From Onchocerca lupi (Eukaryota; Nematoda; Chromadorea; Rhabditida; Onchocercidae), in NCBI GenBank assembly GCA_028564675.1, contig JAOVVO010000105.1, positions 62,001 to 126,000 on the forward strand: a stretch of DNA of 64,000 bases, given 5' to 3'. Under the pieces are notes generated by a model. It worked only from the letters and a program-made list of their open reading frames with translations, was not told where the DNA came from and did not search any database. The position numbers and the translations under genes are program-made. Numbering within the stretch: position 1 is the first letter of the stretch; each line of letters starts with the position of its first letter. Positions 14,457 to 28,256 of this stretch are shown one piece after another.

Positions 14457-15311
14457 TATGATCTAAATTTCTCAGCTATCATGAATACTTAAAACATCAA
14501 ATGAAAATGAATGTTCCAAAATTTCAATAACTTCCAATATTTAAGATATAAAATTTTATAACTACCGCATTTTTATAGAAACCAATCAATATTTGCATCT
14601 TTTAACATTACATTTTCTTGACCTTTTGAAGGTATATTTAAAAAAAGAATTTTTTTTTTTTTTAAATATTTTGTGCAATATATGATTGTTATCATAATAG
14701 TAATATTCTTGTATAATTTTCTAATTTAGTTTTTTTATGATATTATAGCTATAAAAATAGCATAAAAATGCCATAAAAGTTAAGCTATAAAATTGAGAAA
14801 TGCATTTATTTCCTAATTTTTATAGTAATAATGTAATTGTGAATCAATTTTTCATTTTTCAATGAAATTAAGTAAACAAACATTTTTGAGTGTAAAAATC
14901 TTGTTTTTATAAATTTTTGAATTAAAAATTTAAAAATTCATTTCTTTTTTTTTTTTTTTTTTTTTTTTGGTTGGAAAATGAAAATTTTTTTCATTTACTT
15001 TATTTTCATAAATTTGATCGTAATATTATTTGTCCAGATGTTTGGTCTCATTTTAATTCACATATATATATTTCAACTTTTTCGATCATTCATTTCATTT
15101 ATTTTGCTTGATGTAATTTTTCTCTAAGCCAAAATTAAATTTTCATTTTTTTTTTCATTCCGTAAAGTAAAAAAAAAAAAAAAAAGTAAAAAATAAAAAA
15201 CTTTTCTCCAAAAATTTTTGAATAATTATTTTGAAGCTTTTAAAGCTTTTTTTTTTTTTTTTGCAACGATTTTTGATTGTAATAATCGTTTTTAGCAAAA
15301 TATTTTGGTAT

Positions 15312-15373
15312 ATTTCTTGTACTTATTATATTATTATTATTTATTTCTTGTACTTATTATATTATTATTATTT
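15312..15373. repeat. 31-bp tandem duplication
   Basis: The unit starting ATTTCTTGTACTTATTATAT occurs at 15312 and again at 15343, 31 bp apart, with essentially no differences. Confidence 0.75.
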
Positions 15374-16435
15374 TTTTTTTTAAATTAATTATCAAAATTA
15401 ATTTCATTCTTTGCCAATTTTTCATTTTGCACAATTTTTACTTGCCAAAAATAGCTGAATTGCATTTTAAATATTCCAAAATTAGAAGAAAAACGACGAA
15501 AAAAAAGAACGACGCAAAGACAAAAGGAAAAAAATAAAGCAAAAAAAAAAGCAACTTTAACTTTTTTTTTTTCCTTCTTTTTTGGGCCAAACATTTTTTG
15601 TGCAAAAATTTGGCACGTTCGAATATTTTTCATATATCTTCTTTTTCTTTTTTTTTTTTTTTCTTTCATATATTTTTCTTTTTTTCCTTTTCATATTTTT
15701 TCTATATTTTTTATTTTTTTCCATGTTTTTTGTTTTTTTTTTTCTATATTTTTTATCGTTTTTTCCTATATTTTTTAATTTTTTCTATACTTTTTTGATA
15801 TTTTTTTTTTTTTCATATATTTTTCTTTTTTTTCGTTTTCTGCATTTTCTTTTTTTTTTTTTTTTTTTTTATTTTGTTTTCGATACCACTCGATTGATGA
15901 TTACTATTTGTAGTCATGCTGTCGAATTTTTTCCTAACTTTTCGATTGCTATCGAATTTTTCGAAAATTTTCATTAATTGTAAATGTTTCATATTTAATT
16001 CTTATTACATATTTTCTTCCATTTTGCTCTGTTATTTCTATGCAAGAATTCTTGAAATATAGCAGAAAAAAGAGAAAAAAAAAGAAGTTTTTCCAATCAA
16101 AAAAGTTTTTTTTTTTCCCAAACAAAAAGTTCTTCCAAACAACAATAGAGGAAATTATTAGAAAATACAAATAACATTTCTTCTTCTTTTTCGTTTTAAA
16201 TCATAACGAAGAAATTCCGCATTTTTTCCATTTGTTCATTTCGTTCTTACTTTCGCCTTCAGCAAAATCATTTCCCATTGTCATCAAATCACAGTTATCA
16301 TCATTCAAATGTCACTTTTCATCATTTCAAATCATGAAACCGCAAAGCAATCCACACAAAATCATCCAAGTTCAATCAAAACTTTCGTCATTTCATTTAC
16401 ACTTTCTAAGAAATTCATTTTAAATATTTCAGATA

Positions 16436-16945
16436 AGTGCCAAGACTATATTAGCTTGTTTTTTTTTTTTTTTACATTTTCTAAGCCTAGCAAATCATTT
16501 AAATGATGCACTTCTAAAAAACCTTCTGAATCTTTGTATTAATAACAATTGTTTCTATCTGAGAAATTTGTATTATATACATTTTTAGATTAGATTAGTG
16601 CTTAGGCCATTTTGATTTGTTTTTTATTCTAAAATTAAGCCTAGCAATTTTTTTTTTAAATAATGCTCTTTTAAAAGTTTTCTGAATTTTTGCATCAGTT
16701 ATTTATTTCTAAGTAAACTTCTCTTTTAACTTAGTGATATTTATTTTTGCTCAATTCATTTTTTATATCCTGTTAAGAAAAAAATTGAAATTAAGTGCCT
16801 AGGCTATTTTGGCTTATTTCTTATTCTGTTCTTGCCTAGTAATTTATTTAAATAATGATATTTTCAAGTCTTTTGAATTTTTTGTATTAATCAATCGTTT
16901 TCAAATAAGTTTCTCTTCTAATCGTATAACAATCATTTTCTTTCA
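16436..16945. repeat. Diverged tandem triplication, about 150-200 bp per unit
   Basis: Three consecutive segments begin AGTGCC(A/T)AG(A/G)C(T/C)AT at 16436, AGTGCTTAGGCCAT at 16597 and AGTGCCTAGGCTAT at 16794. Each then carries, in the same order, TAAGCCTAGCAA or TGCCTAGTAA, AAATAATG(A/C)T, TTTCTGAAT or CTTTTGAAT, TTTGTATTAAT and TTTCTAAGTAAACTTCTCTT-like words. Units are about 161, 197 and 152 bp. No coding frame persists through all three. Confidence 0.75.
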
Positions 16946-17220
16946 GTTCACTGTTTCTTATTGATCGTTTAAATTGAATTTTTCGCAAAATTAATTCAGT
17001 GGCGATAAATTACAAAAAAAAGTCATAATTAGTAGTAAATTAATTATCTCCAATGTTTTCACGGAATGTAAAGAATGAACATTCCGTAATTTATTTTTCT
17101 TCAAAGAATTTCAAAAATATTTTTCGACCTATTTTTTTGATACTATTACGTCATTTATTTCAATTTGTACTTCCCTGATTCTCTTATCTCTTTTATTTCA
17201 TTTTCAAAAATCTTTTTTCA

Positions 17221-17300
17221 AAATTAGTTCATTTTATCCGAAATTAGTTGATTTTATCCGAAATTAGTACATTTTATCCGAAATTAGTTGATTTTATCCG
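17221..17300. repeat. Exact 20-bp minisatellite, 4 copies
   Basis: Four head-to-tail copies of AAATTAGTTGATTTTATCCG; copies 1 and 3 differ only at the bases before ATTTTATCCG (TTC and TAC instead of TTG). The near-exact periodicity implies recent expansion. Confidence 0.9.
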
Positions 17301-19431
17301 AAATTTCAACAAAATTTAGATTATATTTAACATATTTCATTTAGCCGTATAATAAAAGAAAAAATAAAAAGAACAATTTTTGATAAAATTTTAAAGGCGA
17401 GATTATTCAGTATTCAATCAAATTCCTAGGATATCATGAGTTTTCTTTTTTTTCTTTTTTTCTTTTATTCCGTAAGGATAGTAAGCAATTGATTTCGAAT
17501 TTTTTTAGATCGATTTATTTTTAAATGAGAATGCGAAAAAGTTGGGATTCAAGGAAAATGTCCCTAAATGACTGATAACTGATAAGCTTATTTATATGTT
17601 TATTCCTGATTAATTAAGATGAAATTGTTGAGAGAGGCGGAAAAATCAATTTCAGAAAAATCGACAAATCAATTTCAGTTATCAAAATCGCAAAGTTTTG
17701 ATTGCTAAGTTTATTTATTGTCCGGTCATATATTTACATTTATCTTTTGCTTAATCATTAATTTCATTTGTTTACAGATAGAAATACATGAAATTTGAGA
17801 ATTAATTTATAGGCTTGTTTATATTTAAATTTTGTTTATTTTTTTCATTATCAATGACTGATCTTGTTGATTTTTCAATAAGAATGATTTAAAAATATAT
17901 TTTTTTAATAGAAGTAGGATTCTGAATTAGTCAAGTATTCCATTCGACATGAGAATCGAACTTTAGAATCATCGGAAATTATTAGATCTCGATTTGTTCG
18001 TTGATTTCAAATAGATCATCATTTTCCATTTCTAGATCATCAAGATCAGTTGCCAATTAGAAGTTTTTTCTTTTACTAAATTATTGCTTTATTTTTTTTT
18101 TAATTTTATTAATATTTTAATCTTCAATATGTCTTTCAATTCTTTAGTTTTATGAAATTGCAAAAATTTGAAATGATTTATTAAATTCATTCATTTGCAC
18201 TGTTCAAATTTATTAAATCAGTTAATCCAAAATAAAAAATTTAATTCATAATATTTAAATATTTATAAAACTACTGGGTGAATTTTTCGCAAAGGAACAA
18301 AATAAATCATGAATTGAAATAGATTAGTCAAATGAATAGGATTTGAATTTTTTTATTTTTTGTCAAAAAATGAGTGTTTATTTTATTTGAAATAATCACA
18401 TCCTAATTTTTGTTTTTATTTTAATAAATTTTTCACAAAAAGAGTAGAGTGAATTTGCTTTTAGAGCAAAAATTTTCGAGTTCTTGAAATTTTTTTTGTG
18501 ATAAAAAAAAATTTTTTTCAAGACATATTTTAAGGTTTATTTCAGATTTACGTCAAAACTTATAACTTAAATTTTATCAATAATATTTCATAAAAATAGA
18601 ATAATATTTATAATTAATTTCTATTCAATGCATATTTTTGATAAAATAGTTTTTCGATCTCTGCATGGGGACATAAAATTAAAAAATATCCTTAAAATAT
18701 CTAATAAAATGTTATAGTTGCTTGATAATTAAGACATTAATTAATAATTTTTTTGCATTTTTCGAAAATTGATAGTATCTTGAAAATCGAAATGATAGCG
18801 AATAACTTGCTTAACGATAATATATATCTATTCTGTAATGATCTTTGATCAAAGTTTAAATATCTTCGACCAAAGTTTAAATAATCTCTGATCAATATGA
18901 TATTGCCTCATAAACACTTCAAAATGTCTATATTAGTCATATTTGCATAGCGATCTATATGGTTTTTTTCATTTTAATTTGTAAAATTAAACATAAAATT
19001 ACAATTTCTTCAATTCTGATATTTTTCCTTCAAAAAAAAAAAAAAAATTTTATTTCCGAATAATTTTGTCTTATTATAATTTAATTTAATTTTACAAATT
19101 AAATTTTATTTCATATCTAAAGATATTTATTGTTCTTAAAAGCTGAAGTCTAAAAATTAGTCCATCTGAAATGTGATTTTATGAGTTTACCGAATAGTCC
19201 TGTAAAACAGACCAAATTTCAAAATTAGTGAAATGCTTTAAATTTGTCTATTAAAACCACAATTAATTGTTATTCATTAAAAAAATTCTAATTCTGATTG
19301 TTTTGATTGATTGCCTTTTTCTTTTTACTTTTTTCCGGAAATGGATTGGTTATCCTTAATTTGATTAAAAATTTAAATTTTAAGTAGCAATAAGATTTCC
19401 AATTAAGTAATACATATATTATACATACGAA

Positions 19432-22400
19432 ATGGTGGAACAACCTCAAGTTCGACGATTTTCACCGATGTTTATGGAACGTCTACGTGTTTTTGTATGT
19501 TCCACTAGGCTAATTTTTTTCAAGCTAATTTTTTTTTTTTTTTTTTTTGCAATAACTTTTTGAATATTTAAATTTTTTTCTAGAAAATAGCTTATATTGA
19601 CCTTCCACAATAAATAAAATTTTTAAATTTATTTCTCATAAATCAATAATTATATCCAAAGTTCAATTTAATATTTAATTCATTTCTGGTTAAAAATTAC
19701 TCATTTAATACTATGTTAGAAACAAATTGACAATTCTATTAAATTATAATTATCTTATATTCAGTAATTCTAATTGATTCATTTACATTACTTTAAAATT
19801 TTTCGAATTATAGGAATTAAATATTCATGAAACTTAAAGAGTTATCTATTATCGGTTAATCAATGCTAAATACCGATTAATAATTATAGTTATCGTTATG
19901 ATTCTTTAACTATTGCTTTTTAAAATTTTGAATTCTTAAAATTAAATAGAAAATTAATATTGACTGTAGTATTTAATAGAAATCAGGTGTTAACACAAAT
20001 TTTACTATCATAAATAATTGAGATCGAATTAAAATTTTTTTTTCAATATAATAATAGAATCTACTTGATTTTTCATATTAAATATCGTAAATAAAGGATT
20101 TTCCAGTAAGCTATGGATTTTTATAAGTTCTAAGGTAATTTTTAATTTTTAAACATTTTCAAATCAATATTAAGTCTGTTCCAGGAAGATCATCCAACGG
20201 TAATTCACGGTGAAGCACAAAAATCTGTAATACAATCCATTACACCTAGCTATAAAAGTGTTGCTGAAAAACAGGTAAATTTCAATTTTTATTCTTCTGT
20301 TTCAAATATCTGTTCAAGTTTCATTAATTTCAAATTTCTTTTTTTCAAGTTAAAATTCCCAAAAAAGTATCGAAATATTAATATAAATATTATTGCAAAC
20401 AAAATATTAATAATGTAAAAAGTATTATTTCAGGTACAGAAAATAGATTTCGGCTCAGATTTAAATTTACCAGAAGCTGTTGGTGATTATAAGGTGTTTT
20501 TTTTTTTTTTTTTTTAATAAAATTCAATTTAATTTTTAAAGCAACAATTAGCAGAATCAAACTTTTTTTGGTGCCTGAAAATAATTTCTAAATGATACAA
20601 ATGAAGAAGTGGTATTTGTTGATCCCAATGAATTCATTCAAGTTTTTTTGCTTATCTTAGTAGATTTAATTTAATTAATTTATGTTATGTCAAAAAATTT
20701 CGAGATTGTTAAGTAATTTCGATTTAAAGAATTTGAATTTAATTTTCCTTTTTGAATTCAAACTTGCAGTTATAGTTGTAAGTGGATTTTAGGTAAAAGA
20801 AACACAGGATCATTTCAAATTACAAATTATCGATCCGAAAATTACCTCGAATGCATCGATGCCAGCGCATCATCGAGAAATTCCCCGAATCCAACGGCGA
20901 AATTTAGATTTTCCAAGTGAACATAGTAAACGATCGTTCCTGAAACTAGAACCAATGCAACAACGTAAATTGCGGGTATGTGAATTAGAAAATACAAAAT
21001 AATGCGGAGGTCAAAGGTCATTACGGGAAGTGCTGAACAGATATTCTCATTAGAAGAAAAAAAAAATCACTTAAATTTATTAATTATAAAATTACATATG
21101 CAATCATTTCCAACTTCATTAATTCAAATTTTTTGCACTATTGATCATAATACAATCTATTTAAAACAAATTCGAAATAGCTGCTAGGATTTCCTGATTT
21201 TAATTACTTTTTTTATCTTTTTAATTTTCAATACTTTTTTTAATTTCTTGATTTTTCTTATTTTGTTTGTATCTTGGAAGCACAAGTAAAATATATAAAT
21301 ATTTTCTGATTTCTATACTAAAATATTAAGAGGTTTCGGCAAAAATTGAAACCACTTCAACTGGAAATTTTAATAAATAAGAAATATTCCTAAATTTGAT
21401 TTCGAATTTTTTTAAAATTAAATCTGACTTTTTGCATAAAAAATTCTGGAATTTCAGGCTGTTGAAACACGTCCTATTACAACCAGTGCATATTTGACGG
21501 AAAGCTTAGATCGACATCGTGATATGGAAGCGTCACGTCTAAAGGATTACTTAAAAGCACGTGAAAATGATGCTAACAAACCATGGGATAAGCCTCAATG
21601 GCCTGGGCCAAAGGTACCATATTTCTCTCAATTTCGAACAGTCTAATATTTATGTAATTAAATTAAAATTATTGATAGGAATTGCAAGAAATTCATGAAA
21701 ATTCCCAATAATTTTAGGCTACAAAGCCAAATGATCAAACGCTTAAAGAACTTGCCGAAATCAAAAAGGTAAACTTTTGATTTTTTTTTTTTTTAAATCA
21801 TTATTTATATAAAATTTTAGAAAATATATTTGAATATTTGTTCGATTAATAGCCTTTTTTCAATCATTATTTACATAAAATTGTTATTTCATTTAAAGAA
21901 ATATATTAAATATGTTCAAATAATTTTTACAAGAAAAAATTAGGCGTAACTTTCCTTTTTTTTTTTTTAAAAAAAAAAATATTTCACAAAAATTCGAATT
22001 GAAAATGAAATTCGTTGAATTTTTCCATTCAAATGAACGATTATATTTGACCTTATCACAAAACATGCGATAATTCGGACTTGAATATATTATGGAATAA
22101 TAATTTATTACATGATATTCGAGAATGCATTAGGAAAAGGGATGCGAAGAAATTGAGAAAGATGACCTTGATGACCTTGATGACCTTTGTAGTTAAAAAT
22201 GTCAAATATGACTACAGTTGAAATTATTATGGTTAAAAAGCGAACATATATATTATTTCTTAGAATTTCATTTTTTCTTTGTAAAAAATTTTGCCTTCAT
22301 ATTTCAATTTTTAGCTTAAAATTGAGTGAAAATATTTTTTTTTTTTAATTTCAGACTATCGAAACTCTTCAGAAGGTAAGATTTTTTATCGATTAAAATT

Positions 22401-22899
22401 TTCAAATAACTTATCGTTAAATTTGATATTTTTTTGTCCTGTCTTTATACTTTATTTGTCTAATTTTTGTGATTTGTTCCATCAGAACTACTTAAATAGA
22501 TTATTTCTATTAAATAACTTCAATCAATCGATATTTGCGATTAAATGATGCTAATTAACACGAATATTTTATAGGATATGACTATAGTTATTGTTTTTTT
22601 AGATGTTATTCAATTTTTTAATAATCTATTTGCTTCAAAGAAATATTTGCTGTTTCAATCGTGAATTTTAAGTTTTAGATTTTCAAATTTTTTGAATTTT
22701 AGAAAGTTCCTATCCCTCGGATTTTAGTCTAGACTAGTTTCTTTATAATTTATATTATGTCATGATCGTCTTTTGTCAAATTTTATTGTTCTTCTGCTTC
22801 TTTTGTGTGTATTGATCTAAGTTGGAGCTGAGATTGTACGGCTTGGTAAGAGCCAAAAAAGCACAGAAAATTGTTGAGAAGCACGAGAAAGCGCAATAA
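19432..22899 (+). CDS. Unknown scaffold-type protein, block A (8 exons, 233 aa)
   Basis: Exons 19432-19494, 20185-20274, 20434-20493, 20793-20975, 21458-21613, 21718-21768, 22355-22375 (a 7-codon microexon) and 22822-22899 join in one frame. Every junction is phase 0, with GTATGT/GTAAAT/GTAAGA-type donors and TTTCAG/TTTTAG acceptors. The start ATG opens MVEQPQVRRF. The protein is hydrophilic, with no signal peptide or membrane segment. Exon 5 carries the ETRPIT motif and a Trp-rich stretch (PWDKPQWPGPK), and exons 6-8 look helical and heptad-like, ending in KHEKAQ. The last exon reads straight through a GTAAGA to a TAA at 22897, with AATAAA 186 nt further on, so it may be an alternative end. 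Its acceptor (ATCTAAG) is weak. I do not recognise the family. The shared LEP...ETRPIT module and phase-0 ends suggest this is the 5' part of the gene continued in 26299-48797. Confidence 0.7.
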
Positions 22900-23084
22900 A
22901 CAGATGAATTTCTGTCCAAAAATGTGAGAATTTACGGAACAACAATGAAAATGGAATCAGAAATTGAAATCAGAAATTGGAATCAGAAATGAAAATTCGG
23001 GAATCGAAATTTTCGAAGATACGGAAGTTAACAGTGATGATTTAGTGCTACTTTTTAAAAGCATTACTTCGCAATGGAATGAAT

Positions 23085-23090
23085 AATAAA
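23085..23090 (+). terminator. AATAAA polyadenylation signal for block A
   Basis: A canonical AATAAA lies 186 nt after the TAA at 22897-22899 and is followed by a T-rich stretch. It supports real 3'-end formation here, although AATAAA is common by chance in such AT-rich DNA. Confidence 0.45.
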
Positions 23091-23330
23091 TATTGCATGT
23101 AAGTTTTTTTCATCTTTTTTTTTCTGCTTAAAAGTTTCAATTTTTATAAATTTTTTAATTTTATAAACTTTATAAATAAATAAATATGTAAAACTTCATT
23201 TTGATTTAATACTATCCTTGGTTATTAGAAAAAATTAAGATTTTTAGAAGATTAAAAAAAAGAAAAATTACGAAAAATGAAGTTCTAACTACGAAAAATG
23301 AAGTTCTAACTAGTATTTCCATGACATTTA

Positions 23331-23560
23331 CTATGTCAAAATCACGAGTATTCCTGAAACATTTTATACGCCAAAATCACGGGTATTTCCAGGACATTTT
23401 ACTACGCCTAAACCATGAATGTTACTAAAACGTTTATTACGTCAAAACCATAGGTAATTCTAGGACGCTTACTTACGTCAAAATTGCATTTGTTCTTAAG
23501 CCGTTTTATTACGCCGAAACCAGGAATATTTCTAAAACATTTACTACGTCAAAATCATTT
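23331..23560. repeat. Degenerate 35-bp minisatellite, about 6.5 copies
   Basis: Units of 34-38 bp share the pattern TTACG(T/C)C(A/T)AAA(A/C)CA, then a GGTATTTC-like core and AGGACATTTTA. They drift in sequence but keep the period. A doubled 19-bp segment (ACGAAAAATGAAGTTCTAAC) sits just before it at about 23271-23310. Confidence 0.8.
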
Positions 23561-26298
23561 CCTTCATTTGCTTATTTGGTCAGAGATTAGATATATTTGC
23601 GACTTGCTTGCGACAACATCTTTCACATACTGATTGGAACTCTTAAAAATATCTCTTTTTGTGTTTTAATAGTATTCAATTGATAATGGATTATCAAAGA
23701 ATTTCGTGTGATAATTTACAGGCGTAGAAACTTTAAGATGGTAAAGTAGAAGGGTTTTAATTTATAGCAACTTGCTTGCAAATGTAAATTTTATTTGAAA
23801 TTTGTTGACATAAATACTTCAAATTTTTTAAACAATAACGAATGAAAAAACATTAGAAATGTGGAAGTTGGCATTTTGTGTAAATATTTGCATCCAGGCA
23901 TGTTATTTTAAATATTTAAGAAATGAAATTTTAACGAAATTAATTTGAACAATCGATTTATTGATTAGATAATCATAAATGAATAATTGACAAAACGATT
24001 ATTATACATAACCTATCGATAGTTTATAATTCAAGTCTTTATGGCTTAATGTGTAGGTGCTATGTTTAATTTTAAAATTAAAATGATCTATACGAAATAT
24101 TTTTTCAAAATTCATCAAATTTTAATTGAATTTTAAGAATTCTGAAAATATTTTTTCTAATTCTTGCCGGTAGATGCTCCCTTTTTGTTTTTCTAACTTA
24201 AAGTCATCAAAATTTTTCTGTTCGGCAAATTTTTGCTGCAAATATTCACAAATTCAAAAGAAATACAAATGTTTTTACCTATTATCAGTTTTTTTTTTTT
24301 TTTGCCTTCAAGGTACCAATATTTATATTTCATTTATTTTTTGCTAATTTTTCTTTATCGATTAAAATATTTGTGACGTTTGAAATTCACTTGTAATTAT
24401 AGAATTCAGAAGTAGTAAGTAATAGCTGGTATTGATTTTTGATTGAGAAATAGTGCAATTGATTATGTTTGTTCAGAAGATTAATAGAAATTGGTGAAAG
24501 AAGTATGATTTTGAATTCAATTCAATTCGAAAATCTCACTGATTCTCTAGAAATGGACAATTCGGGAGTTATTTCTCCCGAAAAATCAAGAGAGGATTCA
24601 GATTTATAGTGTGAAATTAGATTCCTTTATCGGCAAATAGTTATCTCATTTTATCAGAAGTAAAAAAAAAAAAAAAATTTCATAATTTTTGTTGATAATG
24701 AATAATACAATCTTATTTTATGTTTAGCTAACAAGCTTTATAAATCAATTAACTTCAGATTCATTATCATTGGTAATTTTAATCCCAATTTTATGCTTTT
24801 ATGATTAATAAACAAAAAATAAGTCAGGTAAAATTCTAAGCTAAATTTAACAAAATATTAGATACTTTTTTTTTTTTTCAAATTGGTTCGATATACTTTT
24901 TTTGCAGATGTTTTCTTTATTTTAACTTGCAAAAAATTTAAATTTTATCTACCATTTAAATGAAATAAGTATTGTGAACTTTTACATAATATTTGTAAAT
25001 TGTTATACAATTTAATTCTAATCCTTATCATTAGTGTTATTTTAATTTTTTGAATAGATTAATTTTTAACATTTAAGAAGAACAGCTAAAAATTTTTGAC
25101 AAAATGAAATCAAAAAAAAGAAAAAAAATCCTTACAGAAATGAAATTTGAGTTTGAAAATTCGATCAATTTTATTATCAGTCTTCAAGATAAATAACTGA
25201 AAATTCCTTAAAAAAACGAAATTAAAGAGTAATTTCTTAAAAGACGACGAAATTTGCAATAATTGATTTTTATTATATTTGTAATGAAATTAATTGCATT
25301 TGTCGTTTCTTCTTTTGTCATCCATCATCTTTTAAACAATGAATCTTTGAAAAAAAAAAAAAAAAAAAAATTTTTTTTTTGCATATTTCTTTCATTTTTT
25401 TTTTCTTCCTTTCTTTTTGTTAAATTTTTCATTAAATATATATATCTGTTATGTTTGGGAAAAATTTTGTTTGCTAAAGTTACCATCGATAAAAGCTGTA
25501 AAAATGTTGTTTGTAATGACTGTATGTGAGTGAGCTTATATTGAACAAAAACTATCGATGAAATCTAACGAACGAAAACGAAAACGATTAATCTGTCATC
25601 CAATCTTTCGTGTGTTTGTGACAACAAATTGCTTGTCTACTCTATTGGTATTTCATATCCGACAAGTATCTTCGAAATTGCTCCTAAAGTTTGCATAAAT
25701 CTTCTCGATGAGTGAAGGTATTTCACTTGGAATTGTATTTTTTTTCAACATATTTAGTTAGAAAATCTAGTTAGCTAATGCTATTTTATGTCTCATTTGT
25801 CATTTTGATTTGCTGAGGATGATGGTGATGATGACGATGTTACTCAATTGCTGAACTTCTTCTACAGCTTAAAATATTTGAAATAATTATTTAAGTTTCT
25901 GATATTTGCAAATTTTTGTTGCTATTTCATTTGAAGTAATACTGACAAACTGTAGAGGATTTAATGATATTAATTACTATTACTGTTTATCATCTTCTAT
26001 TATCACAATTATGTGTCAACAATGTGAAAATTCAAAATTAGGATCGAAGAGAATTAATTTCTTATTAGAAACAACAAAAATTATTCCTGTAAGATGTCAA
26101 TTTGAAATGATTCCAGCTCAAGAATTCAATGTCCATACAAAATACACGAATTTTTTGTCGTAAAATACTGTTGCTGCTCCTTCTGATTTCTGTTGTTTAT
26201 TTCTATCTAAACCAATTCATCAATGGACCTAAAAAATTGCAAAATAGAATTCTGGATCGAAATATTTACATTCATATCTGAATTCTCTTTCTTATACA

Positions 26299-28188
26299 AT
26301 GTCTAAAAACGAAGCTTCATCTCAATCAGCAAGCTATCAATTAGATGCGTCCAATTCAACGAATAATCGAATTGAAAGAACATGGGCCATAACACGTAAA
26401 CAGCCATCGCAATTTGAATTTACGCAATCTAAACTTCTAGAACGTGACGAAAATTCCGTCGCACAATCATTTCGCAACTCATCGAATCGCTTTCTTATGT
26501 CGCAAGAACAAATTTCACGAGAATCTTCATCATCAGCAATGCCATCATATTTCGATGATCGTTATCATTATCGCTTTCTACGAACATTTACTCCAGTGCC
26601 TTATCGTTCACCACTTCATACCTCTACCATTTCTTTACCTGATATTAAAGAAGTTACTACCGAAGAAAACGACAGTAGTTGTTCTAGTAGCAATAATTCC
26701 ATGAAACATGACAAGAAAGCTGTCAATTTTTATGATCGAAATATTCGAAGTTCTTCAGAACAGGTTTTTTAATAACAAATTCAAAAATATTCTTTCGATA
26801 TCTATCAGATTCTCAGCAACTATTCTGATTTTCATAAATATTTTCATACTTAAGTAATTAAGCAAAAGTTAATTATCATTTATGCATTACATTATTATGC
26901 TGCAAATAGATATTTTATTATGATACGGTCCAGATTCTCAACGATTATTCTGATTTTCATACCTAAATAATTAATTTAAGTTAATTATAATTAATGCATT
27001 ATCTATATTGATTTTATACATTTGAAAAATTTATATATTGATTTATAAACATAAAAATTGTTATGTTTACAAAATTAAACCATAACCTTATCGTGTAATA
27101 ATAATCGGAGTATTATGATTAAAAGCTTATTTATTGATTTATTGTTTTATTTATACATTAAATTTTTAACTTTTATTACATTAAAAAATATTTGAGGAAA
27201 TTATATTCATTCGACAAATTTTTATAAATTACATTCCAAAGGTATCATCTTGTCATAGCTTCATTTAAAGTACTTATTGGAGGAACAAAAAATTTCATCT
27301 CATTTTTCAAGAGCAGCTAGCTTAGCTCAAGTTTTCTTATTTACTTAAATCAAGCAAATAAGTTAATTTAAGCAAATGTTCGCAAAACTTTTTCTTTTTT
27401 TTTTTTTTTTTATTTTGTTTTTTAGAAGAGAAGAATTTTATTTACCAATGTTTCTAATTCATATTGAATATCAGCTTTATCATTTTTTTCTTTTTCAGTA
27501 AATATATAGATGAACTTAAGTTAGATTAGAATTAAAATAATATGGATTAAATTTAACTTTAATGAAATTAATTCTTTATTGAAGATGAAATAGATTTTAA
27601 TAGGCATTATTATTATTCCGCAATATTTTTTTAATCGAATTTACATCTTCATAAATAGTATAATCATTTTGCCGAAAAATTATTATAAGAAATGAATTTG
27701 AGATCTGAAAATTGATTATTTGATGAAACTTTGTAAAATGCTTATTAAATCATTATTTATATTAATTCAATAAGCATCAAATTAGTGTTTTTGAATTATT
27801 TTTATAGACAAACTTGGCAAATAAATGACATATTAATATTTAACGCCAACATGATGGTTTATAAACTTCATATGCCAATAATTAAATTTTCGGAACCAAC
27901 TTGATTTACAACATTTTCAACTTTTCTCGATCTGATCCGAAAAATTTCTTAATTTAATAATTATTTCAGAATTTGGATTTTGAAAGTAGCAATAGTCTTA
28001 TCATCTCGAATGATCAAGAAATAAAGAAAAATGTGAGTGCTATTCAACAAAATCATCATGAACAATTGGAAGTTCCTTGGTCTTCAGATACTTGCAAATT
28101 TTCCACAGTACAGGTCTTTGATTGATAATAATTTAAAAATTTGTTGGAAAATTTTCCATAATAATAAATAAGTAAATAAATAAATAGA

Positions 28189-28256
<68 letters not shown>

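Larger units (their letters stand above)
10016..19431. other. AT-rich non-coding region upstream of the first + strand exon
   Basis: No coding exon is supported on either strand. From about 13600 to 17300 the + strand is notably pyrimidine-rich, and the Phe-rich frames around 15582-15977 are a direct result of T-runs. The region holds several tandem repeats listed separately, a 9-bp hairpin at 17061-17087 (ACGGAATGT/ACATTCCGT), and a 19-bp inverted repeat with arms 18973-18991 and 19085-19103. A small cluster of TTTAAAGG words at 10925-10995 forms short palindromes. The promoter of the downstream gene should lie in the last few kilobases, but I cannot point to a specific element. Confidence 0.55.
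22900..26298 (+). other. 3' UTR of block A, then intron or alternative-promoter region
   Basis: After the block A stop there is a short probable 3' UTR to about 23110, then a tandem repeat and AT-rich sequence. Two small frames were examined. The one at 25558-25698 has a basic N-terminus and a hydrophobic tail and would encode 46 aa. The one at 25906-26163 has no ATG at its 5' end. Neither has splice sites that fit the neighbouring exons. The interval before 26299 is the place to look for a second promoter. Confidence 0.5.

Noticed and set aside
15582..15977. 131-aa open frame rich in Phe
   Set aside because: Direct translation of T-runs; overlaps another Phe-rich frame.
18973..19103. 19-bp inverted repeat with a 93-nt loop
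   Set aside because: Arms are almost pure A/T (TTTAATTTGTAAAATTAAA), so it is likely to be chance.
21002..21187. 61-aa frame between block A exons
   Set aside because: Lies wholly in an intron bounded by good GTATGT and TTTCAG sites.
25558..25698. 46-aa ATG frame with basic start and hydrophobic end
   Set aside because: Too short, no donor linking it to block B, and no conservation evidence available here.
25906..26163. Frame with CQQCENSKLGSKRINFL, looks partly coding
   Set aside because: No ATG at its 5' end, no acceptor in the right phase, and stops before the next exon. A genuine exon is not excluded.
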